Shown here piece by piece: positions 1 through 6,618 of a stretch of DNA of 6,863 nucleotides. The position numbers and the translations under genes are program-made. The number at the start of each line of letters is the position of its first letter. The first letter of the stretch is position 1. Source of the DNA: UPXZ01 sp964345395 (lineage in GTDB: Bacteria; Bacteroidota; Bacteroidia; Bacteroidales; Paludibacteraceae); assembly GCA_964345395.1 (NCBI GenBank), contig CAYFRA010000073.1, forward strand, positions 1 through 6,863, read 5' to 3'. The notes under the pieces are model-generated. The model saw only the letters and a program-made list of their open reading frames with translations, did not search any database and had not been told where the DNA came from.

Positions 1-19
1 TTAGGAAACTTTAATAATT

Positions 20-45
20 TTATAGTTTATTATTTTACACTATAA
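20..45. repeat. Short inverted repeat in the leader upstream of the TetR gene
   Basis: A perfect 7-base inverted repeat is visible: TTATAGT at 20-26 and ACTATAA at 39-45, separated by 12 bases. It could be the weak stem of a terminator for a gene to the left of the window, or a regulator site, but it has no T-run and is all A/T apart from one G-C pair. In DNA this AT-rich such pairings arise easily by chance, so no function is claimed. Confidence 0.25.
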
Positions 46-56
46 CTATCACTATA
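39..56. repeat. Three tandem ACTATM hexamers
   Basis: Positions 39-56 read as three consecutive hexamers, ACTATA, ACTATC and ACTATA, about 80 bases upstream of the proposed -7 element of the TetR gene. The first copy is also the right arm of the inverted repeat at 20-45. Tandem short direct repeats can be binding sites for a regulator, but nothing else here supports that, and chance is a fair explanation. Confidence 0.3.
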
Positions 57-111
57 TCAATTCTTTTTGAACTGCTGATTTTATTTACACTTAATTTTAC
101 CTTATAATTCT

Positions 112-143
112 TTTCTTTTACATAGTAATTTGTTTTATCTTTG
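112..143 (+). promoter_or_regulatory. Bacteroidota-type promoter for the TetR/efflux operon
   Basis: TATCTTTG at 136-143 is a perfect match to the Bacteroidota -7 consensus TAnnTTTG and is followed by C. A weak -33 element (TTTC at 112-115, against TTTG) lies 20 bases upstream, within the usual spacing. Transcription would start near 149-151, giving a leader of about 20 bases before the ATG at 171. That leader contains a purine-rich AAAAAAGG at 154-161, a plausible weak ribosome site. No equally good -7 element was found between the following genes, so this may drive the whole operon. No convincing TetR operator palindrome overlaps it. Confidence 0.65.
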
Positions 144-170
144 CGGCTCTTATAAAAAAGGTATAGAAAA

Positions 171-776
171 ATGGAAGATCGTTCAAAAAGAATTTTAGAC
201 TCAGCTTGTCAAAAATTTGAGCAATACGGCATTCGTAGTGTGTCGATTGATGACATATGTAAAGATGTGAGGGTGTCTAAAAAAACTTTTTACCAGATTT
301 ATCCTAAAAAGGAGGATTTGATAGAAGCAGTGCTTGAATATACAAGTGATATAGCTCAAAAAAAGTTTGAGGAGATACAAGAAAACAGAAATGCAGTAGA
401 TGCATTGGTGGCAATTATCAAAGAGGTGCGGAAATATTCAGAAGAGACTAAAAATAGTTTTCAGTATGACTTGGAAAAGTATTATCCAGAGGTATATGAT
501 GCCTTTCAGGATAAACAAATGGAAAAAATTTTTCGAAGTTTCGAACACAATATTCGTCAAGGGATAGCAGAAGGGTATTATCGCGAAGATTTGGACGTAG
601 AGTTGGTATCTATGTTTCACGCGTTGCAAATCAATAACTCTTTCAAAGAGATGCGTCAATCTATGCCCAAGATACCTTTGAAGCGATTAAATGATTTTTA
701 TATTGATATCGTTGTTCGATTGATAGCCAATGATAAAGGTTTGCAATATATCGAAGATCATATCAGAGAGCCTTAA
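171..776 (+). CDS. TetR/AcrR-family transcriptional regulator
   Basis: A 201-residue protein of normal TetR length. The N-terminal DNA-binding domain covers about residues 5-52. It has a first helix (KRILDSACQKFEQYG), then the helix-turn-helix around residues 24-44 (SIDDICKDVRVSKKTFYQIY), ending in the family's typical K-x-DL (residues 47-50). The rest is helical and divergent, as expected for the ligand-binding and dimerisation domain, so the inducer cannot be predicted. The ATG at 171 is preceded by AAAAAAGG and sits just downstream of a good promoter element. It is the first gene of a co-directional cluster, 65 bases before the efflux channel gene. By analogy with AcrR-like regulators it probably represses its own operon and is released by a pump substrate; this is inference from position. 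Activation instead of repression cannot be excluded. Confidence 0.92.
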   Translation: MEDRSKRILDSACQKFEQYGIRSVSIDDICKDVRVSKKTFYQIYPKKEDLIEAVLEYTSDIAQKKFEEIQENRNAVDALVAIIKEVRKYSEETKNSFQYDLEKYYPEVYDAFQDKQMEKIFRSFEHNIRQGIAEGYYREDLDVELVSMFHALQINNSFKEMRQSMPKIPLKRLNDFYIDIVVRLIANDKGLQYIEDHIREP

Positions 777-841
777 TTTCATAGATAATAATAAATAAAT
801 AATACAGATAAAACTTATCCAAAAGAGAAGATAAAATAAAT

Positions 842-2176
842 ATGAAAAAAACTGGATTTATACTTACGCTCTTGATGCTTTTTCAGTTTGGGAATGCACA
901 AGACACATTGCGAATAACGCTGAATGAAGCTATAGAAATTGCGATGAACGAAAGCCAAACCATCAAAGTGGCTAATATGGAAATAGAGCGAGTGGATTAC
1001 TCGAAAAAGAGTGCTTGGAATGAGCTTATTCCACGTGTTGATGCTTCGGGTCAATATTCAAAATTCTTAGTTCCTGCCAAAATGAGTATGATGGGCCAAG
1101 TGATGGACTCGCCTACTGATTTCAATGCCAATTTAGGTTTGTCTGTTTCATTGCCTATTTTTGCACCTGCCTTGTGGCACAATATTCAAATGTCGGGCAT
1201 TGAGATGCAATCGGCAGCAGAAAAAGCACGTGCTTCTAAAATTAATTTGAAAAATGAGGTTTCTAAAGCCTATTATGGACTTTTAGTAGCACAAGATTCT
1301 TATCAGGTGTTGAAGGATGGATATGCTTTGGCACAAGAGAACTACGAAATTGCTAAACGTGGATATGAGGTTGGGGCTATTGCTGCTTATGATTATATAT
1401 CGGCTGAGGTGCAACTGAATAATCTAAAGCCTACAATTTTGCAAACGGAGAGCGGAATTGAGCAAGCCAAAACTTATCTTAAAATTTTGATGGGTCTGGA
1501 TGTTGATGTGCCAATTGCAGCAAGCAACAAATTGAGTGATTTTGAGCTGATGGTAAAAAAACAAAACCAACTTAATGAGTATAATTTTAATGAAAATAGT
1601 GATCTGAAACAGTTGGATATTGCACGTAAGCAGTTGCAAAGAGGTTTGAAACTACAAACTTCTCAACGTATGCCTACATTGGCAGCTTTTAGTCAGTTGG
1701 GTTATTCAGGAATGGGAAATAAAGAGACTTTGCTTAACTTTGGTGCAATGCCTATTCCGGTTGAAGCAAGTAAAGATTGGTATAGCCAAGGAGCAATTGT
1801 TGGTTTGCAATTAAGCGTTCCGATTACATCTATTTTTACCAACACTACAAAAGAGAGACAAATAAAAATACAAGATAAAGAACTGGAGCTACAACGCGAG
1901 CAATTGCAAAATAGCATTCACCTTCAAACAGCTACAAGTATTGACAAAATGAACAATGCCGTGAAGCAAATGGAGAGTGCAAAAGAGAGTGTTGAATTAT
2001 CGAAAAAGGCGTATGAAATTTCATCAAAACGCTATGAAAATGGTGCGGGTACAATGATTGAGTTACAAAATGCTTCATTAGCAGTTACTCAGGCCCAATT
2101 ATCCTACCATCAATCGCTTTTTGATTATCTGAATGCGGCGGCAGATGTAGATAAATTTACAGGAAAAGACTTTTAA
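842..2176 (+). CDS. TolC-family outer-membrane efflux channel protein
   Basis: A 444-residue protein of normal length for the outer-membrane efflux (OEP/TolC) family, which forms a trimeric beta-barrel and periplasmic alpha-helical tunnel and gives the pump its exit. An N-terminal signal peptide is clear: MKK, a hydrophobic stretch, and a likely signal peptidase I cut after A19 (GNA/Q). There is no cysteine, so unlike OprM-type channels it is not lipid-anchored. Two family repeats are visible. The first helical half contains YEIAKRGYEVGA (residues 168-179). The second contains SSKRYENGAGTMIELQNA (394-411), the typical RY-x-x-G-x-x-T-x-x-EL signature, followed by a coiled-coil-like helix to the C-terminus. 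The gene ends in TAA followed at once by TGA. It lies 65 bases after the TetR gene and 36 bases before the adaptor gene, with no promoter seen between, so operon membership is likely. Confidence 0.95.
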   Translation: MKKTGFILTLLMLFQFGNAQDTLRITLNEAIEIAMNESQTIKVANMEIERVDYSKKSAWNELIPRVDASGQYSKFLVPAKMSMMGQVMDSPTDFNANLGLSVSLPIFAPALWHNIQMSGIEMQSAAEKARASKINLKNEVSKAYYGLLVAQDSYQVLKDGYALAQENYEIAKRGYEVGAIAAYDYISAEVQLNNLKPTILQTESGIEQAKTYLKILMGLDVDVPIAASNKLSDFELMVKKQNQLNEYNFNENSDLKQLDIARKQLQRGLKLQTSQRMPTLAAFSQLGYSGMGNKETLLNFGAMPIPVEASKDWYSQGAIVGLQLSVPITSIFTNTTKERQIKIQDKELELQREQLQNSIHLQTATSIDKMNNAVKQMESAKESVELSKKAYEISSKRYENGAGTMIELQNASLAVTQAQLSYHQSLFDYLNAAADVDKFTGKDF

Positions 2177-2212
2177 TGATCATCGAAAATAAAATAAAAA
2201 ACATATATAAAA

Positions 2213-3238
2213 ATGAAAAGTAGAACAATTCGTTTAATGGCGATTATGGCAGCAGCCATAATGTTAGCTTCGTGTGGAGGCGAGAAAAAAGAGGCTGAAA
2301 CCAATGCAGCAGAGCAAAAAGTGATAGTGAAAACCGCTCAAGTTTTTGAACGCCAAGTACCACAAATGGCCAACTTTACAGCCACTATTCAGCCTGAAGT
2401 TAAAAACAACATTGCACCCACCACCCCAGGGCGTATTCGTCGCATTATGGTCGATGTAGGCTCACGCGTATCCAAAGGGCAACGTTTGGTGCAGATGGAT
2501 GCCGTAAGTTTAGATAATTTAGAAACACAAATCAAAACTTTGCAGGATAACTACAACCGACTTGAAGAGCTTTATGAAGTGGGCGGTGTATCAAAGCAAG
2601 ATTTGGATAATTTGAAATCACAATTAGACCAAGCTTTGATAAGTAAAAAGAATTTACAAGAAAATATCTACCTACTAAGCCCTGTTAATGGTGTGGTTAC
2701 TGCAAAATTTTACGATAATGGCGATCTATTTAATGGACAAACCCCCATTTTGACGGTGATGCAAGTTAATCCTCTAAAAGTAGTGGTTAATGTGTCTGAA
2801 AGCTATTTTTCTAAAGTAAAATTGGGAATGGATGTAGATATAAGCATTGATGCATTTAACAACGAGCGTTTTGTGGGTAAAGTATCAAAAGTATATCCAG
2901 TGGTAGATGAAATGACACGTACTTTTGGTGTAGAAATTCGTTTGAATAATGCCGATAATCGTGTTCGCCCAGGTATGTATGCTCGTGTAAAAATCAATTT
3001 TGGAACAGAGAATCGTGTTGTTGTTCCCGACCAAGCCGTAGTTAAGCAAGTTGGTTCAGGTTCACGCTTTGTGTATGTATATAATGAGGGTGTGGTTGAG
3101 TTTGTTGAAGTGGAGTTAGGCCAGCGTTTGGAAGGGGAATATGAATTGCTTTCGGGTGTTTCGAGTGGCTCTCAAGTGGTTGTAGCAGGTCAAGCTCGTT
3201 TAACTGACGGTGCTGCGGTAGAAGTGGTGAATGAATAA
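2213..3238 (+). CDS. RND efflux periplasmic adaptor (membrane fusion protein), lipoprotein
   Basis: A 341-residue HlyD/AcrA-type adaptor linking the inner-membrane pump to the TolC-like channel. The N-terminus is a lipoprotein signal with lipobox LASC and the acylated cysteine at residue 21, followed by a charged linker. Visible domains are: first half of the lipoyl domain (about 62-97, GRIRRIMVDVGSRVSKGQ); a short alpha-hairpin (about 98-152); second lipoyl half (about 153-185, LLSPVNGVVTAKFYDNGDLF); beta-barrel (about 187-265, with RVRPGMYARVKI); and a membrane-proximal domain to the end. The hairpin tip carries R116, L120 and S127 with the R-x3-L-x6-S spacing of the adaptor motif that docks onto TolC-type channels. 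It is somewhat shorter than E. coli AcrA, mostly through the short hairpin. The start is set by the signal peptide; the leader is A-rich with no Shine-Dalgarno. Confidence 0.95.
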   Translation: MKSRTIRLMAIMAAAIMLASCGGEKKEAETNAAEQKVIVKTAQVFERQVPQMANFTATIQPEVKNNIAPTTPGRIRRIMVDVGSRVSKGQRLVQMDAVSLDNLETQIKTLQDNYNRLEELYEVGGVSKQDLDNLKSQLDQALISKKNLQENIYLLSPVNGVVTAKFYDNGDLFNGQTPILTVMQVNPLKVVVNVSESYFSKVKLGMDVDISIDAFNNERFVGKVSKVYPVVDEMTRTFGVEIRLNNADNRVRPGMYARVKINFGTENRVVVPDQAVVKQVGSGSRFVYVYNEGVVEFVEVELGQRLEGEYELLSGVSSGSQVVVAGQARLTDGAAVEVVNE

Positions 3239-3296
3239 GGCTATAAAGATTTTCTTCAATTCACAATTTAATTAGGACAATAAAACAGAATAAAAA

Positions 3297-6200
3297 ATGA
3301 AATTATACGAAAGTGCAGTACGCAAACCGATTATGACCGCCTTGGTTTTTGTCGGTGTTATGATATTAGGTCTTTTCTCGTTGACTAAGCTTTCGGTTGA
3401 CTTGATGCCCAAAATCGAGATGAACGTCTTGATGGTGATTACATCATATGATGGAGCAAGTGCAGCCGATATCGAAACCAATGTTACGCGACCATTGGAG
3501 AATGTATTGAATACTGTTCCCAACCTGAAAGAGATGAACTCCTCTTCGCGTGAGAACCGATCAATAATCACCTTGCAATTTGAGTATGGTGAGGATTTGA
3601 ATGAGATAACCAACGATGTGCGAGATAAGCTCAGTTTGGTAAAAGCTATGATGCCCAAAGATGCTGAAGAGCCCATCATTATGAAATTCAGTACAGATAT
3701 GATTCCGGTAATTATGCTTTCAGCCACTGCTGATAAGAGTGTGCCAGCATTGTATCGAATTTTAGATGATAATGTTGCCAATCGTTTGGCTCGTATCAAT
3801 GGTGTAGGGTCTGTATCCATTCAGGGTGCACCTCAACGCGAAATTCAAATTTATGTTGACCCTGTAAAATTGGAAGCTTACCACCTCACACTTGAAGGAG
3901 TAGGGCAAGCGGTAGGTCTTGAAAACCTCAACACACCTGTAGGTACAATGGATATAGGAAATGAAACCTACTCTATGCGTGTGCAGGGCGAATTCAAAGA
4001 ACCAGCAGAAATCAATCAAATTGTTGTAGGAAATTACGGTGGCAAGCTAATCTACTTATCAGATGTAGCAAGAGTAGAAGATGGTTTTGAAGAACGTGCA
4101 CAAGAGAGTTATACAAATGGAAACCAAGGTGCAGTGATTGTTGTACAAAAACAATCGGGTGCCAATACAGTTGATATTGCCAATCAAGTTTTGGCTGCTT
4201 TGCCCGAAATCGAACAAAACCTACCACCTGATATTAAACTATCCGTAATTAACGATACATCACAAAATATTAAAAATACCATCAACGGATTGGTCGAAAC
4301 AGTGCTTTATGCATTCCTTTTTGTGATGATTGTGGTATTGTTTTTCTTAGGAAGATGGCGAGCTACATTAATTATTATCATCACTATTCCTGTCTCTTTG
4401 GTAGCAGCATTTATCTATCTATATGCAACTGACGGCACATTGAATATCTTATCGCTAAGTTCCCTTTCCATTGCAATTGGTATGGTGGTGGATGATGCTA
4501 TTGTGGTATTAGAAAATATCACTACACATATTGAGCGTGGTAGCCGACCAAAGAGCGCAGCAGTGCACGGAACAAACGAGGTATATCTATCCGTTATGGC
4601 TTCAACGCTGACGCTGATAGCTGTTTTCTTCCCACTGACTTTGGTTACTGGCTTTGCTGGAGTGATGTTCAAAGAGTTGGGTTGGATTGTTACCATTATT
4701 TTGATCGTATCATTAATCAGTGCTTTGACGCTTACACCTATGATGAGTGCCCAAATGCTGCGATTGGAGAGAAAGCAATCCAATTTTTCCAAAAAGATAT
4801 ATGCACCAATTCAGAGATTTTTAGATAGTCTGGACGTAGTCTATGCTAAATTGGTAAACTGGACTGTTCGTCACAGAGGTTTGACAATAATTTTTGCAAG
4901 TGCCTTCTTTATTTTAAGTGTTTTACCAGTTATAACTATTGGTACAGAGTTTTTCCCATCTTCGGATGAAGGCAATATCTCCGCTAAGTTGGAGCTACCT
5001 ATTGGTACACGTATGGAGATAACGCGTGATTTGGCACACGAGCTACAAGAGAAATGGAGTAGTGAGAATCCTGAGATAGACATCATCAGTTTCACTGTTG
5101 GTCAGGCAAGTAGTTCAAATGTATGGGGTTCACTTCAAAATCTTTCGAGCAATATTATCAGTATGGATATGCGTTTGGTAGATTTGAAAGAGCGTAATCG
5201 TTCGGTGTTTGAATTGATCGAACAGCTACAAAATGAAGTAGCACAAATCCCAGAAATCAAGAAAGCCAATATCTCAACCGGACAGGGAGGTATGGGCGGA
5301 GGTCAGGCTACCTTGGATGTGGAAATTTATGGATACGACTTTGAAACGACAGACCGCATTGCCAACGAGCTGAGCGAGCGTATGGAGAGCATCAAAGGGC
5401 TTCGGAATATCCAAATCAGCCGCGAAGAGTATGTTCCCGAGTTCCAAGTTGATTTTGATCGTGAAAAATTGGCAGTGAATGGGCTCAATATGGCTACTGC
5501 CTCCACATTCTTAAAAAACAGAGTGAATGGACTCACGGCTTCTCTCTATCGTGAAGATGGTGAAGAGTATTTTGTGCGGGTTTCTCACGACCCCAAATAC
5601 CGTCAATCAATTGAAGATGTAGAAAACATTTTGATCTACAACACCCAAGGTGTCGCTATTCGTGTAAAAGATTTGGGAACAGTAGTGGAGCGATTCACAC
5701 CGCCTACCATCGAACGTAAAGACCGCCAGCGTGTTGTGAAAGTGAGCACTACCCTTGGTGGAACTACAATTGACAAAGCTGTTGCAGGTATTAATGCAGA
5801 GATAGCAGAAGTGGATATACCATCCGAAGTTATTGTTACAATTGGAGGTGACTTCAAAGAGCAGCAAGAGTCTTTTGCCGATTTAGGTGTGCTATTTCTC
5901 TTGATTGTTATTTTGGTATATATCGTTATGGCATCACAGTTTGAATCATTGGTATATCCATTTATCATTATGTTCTCATTGCCATTTGGTATATCGGGTG
6001 TTGTGCTTGCTTTGGTAATCTCAGGTGGCACACTCAACATTATGTCCTTTATTGGTTTGATTATGTTGGTGGGTATTGTGGTGAAAAATGGTATTGTGCT
6101 TGTTGACTATATCGATCTCAATCGCGAACGTGGCATGGGTATTATTAGAGCCGTTGTAGATGGAGGTAAATCTCGTCTTCGTCCAGTATTGATGACAACC

Positions 6201-6404
6201 TTAACCACAGTGTTGGGTATGCTACCGCTTGCACTTTCACAAAGTGAAGGTTCAGAGCTATGGCGTCCGATGGCTATTACCGTTATTGGCGGATTGACAG
6301 TATCAACTATTCTGACTCTCTTGGTAATCCCTGTGCTTTATTCATTAATGGCAGCTTATGGTGTAAAAAGACAGACAAAGAAAAACAGAAAGTTATACAG
6401 TTAA
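3297..6404 (+). CDS. RND-family efflux pump permease, AcrB/HAE1-like
   Basis: A 1035-residue inner-membrane transporter, full length for the AcrB family, which uses proton influx to export hydrophobic and amphiphilic compounds through the adaptor and outer channel. Topology is typical. TM1 is at about 11-30 and TM2-TM6 at about 333-482. TM7 is at about 529-548 and TM8-TM12 at about 863-1015. Two large periplasmic loops lie between TM1-TM2 and TM7-TM8. Proton-relay residues are intact: D399 and D400 in GMVVDDAIVVLENI (TM4), K930 in GIVVKNGIVLVDY (TM10) and arginines in SRLRPVLMTTL (960-962, TM11). The paired aspartates (VVDDAIVVLEN) fit the drug-type branch rather than the heavy-metal (CusA) branch. 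A glycine-rich GQGGMGGGQ lies at 662-670. The C-terminus is a short basic tail. It lies 58 bases after the adaptor gene. The exact substrate cannot be read from sequence. Confidence 0.97.
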   Translation: MKLYESAVRKPIMTALVFVGVMILGLFSLTKLSVDLMPKIEMNVLMVITSYDGASAADIETNVTRPLENVLNTVPNLKEMNSSSRENRSIITLQFEYGEDLNEITNDVRDKLSLVKAMMPKDAEEPIIMKFSTDMIPVIMLSATADKSVPALYRILDDNVANRLARINGVGSVSIQGAPQREIQIYVDPVKLEAYHLTLEGVGQAVGLENLNTPVGTMDIGNETYSMRVQGEFKEPAEINQIVVGNYGGKLIYLSDVARVEDGFEERAQESYTNGNQGAVIVVQKQSGANTVDIANQVLAALPEIEQNLPPDIKLSVINDTSQNIKNTINGLVETVLYAFLFVMIVVLFFLGRWRATLIIIITIPVSLVAAFIYLYATDGTLNILSLSSLSIAIGMVVDDAIVVLENITTHIERGSRPKSAAVHGTNEVYLSVMASTLTLIAVFFPLTLVTGFAGVMFKELGWIVTIILIVSLISALTLTPMMSAQMLRLERKQSNFSKKIYAPIQRFLDSLDVVYAKLVNWTVRHRGLTIIFASAFFILSVLPVITIGTEFFPSSDEGNISAKLELPIGTRMEITRDLAHELQEKWSSENPEIDIISFTVGQASSSNVWGSLQNLSSNIISMDMRLVDLKERNRSVFELIEQLQNEVAQIPEIKKANISTGQGGMGGGQATLDVEIYGYDFETTDRIANELSERMESIKGLRNIQISREEYVPEFQVDFDREKLAVNGLNMATASTFLKNRVNGLTASLYREDGEEYFVRVSHDPKYRQSIEDVENILIYNTQGVAIRVKDLGTVVERFTPPTIERKDRQRVVKVSTTLGGTTIDKAVAGINAEIAEVDIPSEVIVTIGGDFKEQQESFADLGVLFLLIVILVYIVMASQFESLVYPFIIMFSLPFGISGVVLALVISGGTLNIMSFIGLIMLVGIVVKNGIVLVDYIDLNRERGMGIIRAVVDGGKSRLRPVLMTTLTTVLGMLPLALSQSEGSELWRPMAITVIGGLTVSTILTLLVIPVLYSLMAAYGVKRQTKKNRKLYS

Positions 6405-6415
6405 AAGTTAGAAAG

Positions 6416-6528
6416 TTCATAAAGTTTGTAAAGTAGAAAGAAAGAATAATTAGCGATAAGCAATTAGTTTTCTAACTAAAACTTCTTATCTTTATTCTTT
6501 GTTCCTTACTCTTTATAAACTTTATAAA
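6416..6528. repeat. Long concentric A/T-rich imperfect palindrome (113 bases)
   Basis: Four paired blocks share one centre near 6472. They are 6416-6433 with 6511-6528 (16 of 18 positions complementary), 6441-6449 with 6492-6500 (9 of 9), GATAAG 6455-6460 with CTTATC 6485-6490 (6 of 6), and TTAGTT 6464-6469 with AACTAA 6474-6479 (6 of 6, four-base loop). As RNA this would form one long hairpin with internal loops, starting 12 bases after the pump stop codon. It has no GC-rich stem and no trailing T-run, so it is not a classical terminator. It could be a miniature mobile element remnant, an interspersed repeat, or an mRNA processing or stability element. No target-site duplication was recognised. 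Confidence 0.75.
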
Positions 6529-6558
6529 ATCAAATAATTATAAATAAATAAATCAAGT

Positions 6559-6602
6559 CCCTTTGCAGTCTAAATCCCCCTTTAGGAGGGGGGGACTAAG
6601 GG
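6559..6602. repeat. GC-rich palindrome with long C and G runs
   Basis: In otherwise A/T-rich DNA, this stretch holds a C5 run (6576-6580), a G7 run (6588-6594) and a G6 run (6600-6605). Nested pairing is visible: CCCTT 6559-6563 with AAGGG 6598-6602, AGTC 6567-6570 with GACT 6594-6597, and CCCCCT 6576-6581 with AGGGGG 6587-6592 around a five-base loop. The hairpin ends only 16 bases before the ATG at 6619. It resembles the C/G-run palindromes scattered between genes in many Bacteroidota, so an interspersed REP-like repeat is the first guess (from memory, not checked). On the minus strand it is followed by a loosely T-rich tract, so it could act as a terminator in that direction, but no minus-strand gene is visible to use it. 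Confidence 0.7.
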
Positions 6603-6618
6603 GGGCTCTCAAATAAAA

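Noticed and set aside
1..170. Remnant of a gene at the left edge
   Set aside because: The three forward frames stop within the first 45 bases, and the minus-strand frame that would end at position 1 is interrupted at 40-42. The region is non-coding leader.
807..819. GATAA-AAC-TTATC palindrome between the TetR and channel genes as an operator
   Set aside because: The arms are only five bases in very A/T-rich DNA, and no promoter element was found beside it.
438..1917. Minus-strand open frames opposite the TetR and TolC-like genes (438-659, 815-1054, 1424-1639, 1702-1917)
   Set aside because: They are shadows of real genes in A/T-rich DNA, with no recognisable products.
3272..3820. A 182-codon open frame on the minus strand within the start of the pump gene
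   Set aside because: It lies almost wholly opposite the conserved RND coding sequence, its translation shows no recognisable domain, and no promoter or ribosome site supports it. It is a by-product of codon use on the other strand.
4415..6040. Several minus-strand open frames of 69-134 codons (4415-4792, 4871-5095, 5327-5536, 5607-5867, 5636-6040)
   Set aside because: All are antisense to intact, motif-bearing RND sequence, and some overlap one another in different frames. None shows a family signature.
3297..6404. Heavy-metal (CusA-type) RND pump
   Set aside because: TM4 has the paired aspartates (VVDDAIVVLEN) of drug-type pumps and not the single-aspartate pattern of CusA. No periplasmic methionine relay was recognised. 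The PII-like neighbour alone is not enough to argue for metal export.
6416..6602. Classical intrinsic terminator for the efflux operon
   Set aside because: The first palindrome is A/T-rich with no T-run, and the GC-rich one is followed on the + strand by more G and then A-rich sequence. Neither fits a rho-independent terminator reading rightward.
6541..6605. CRISPR repeat or attachment site in the GC-rich island
   Set aside because: There is only one copy in the window, with no spacers, no adjacent cas, integrase or transposase genes, and no recognisable tRNA end.
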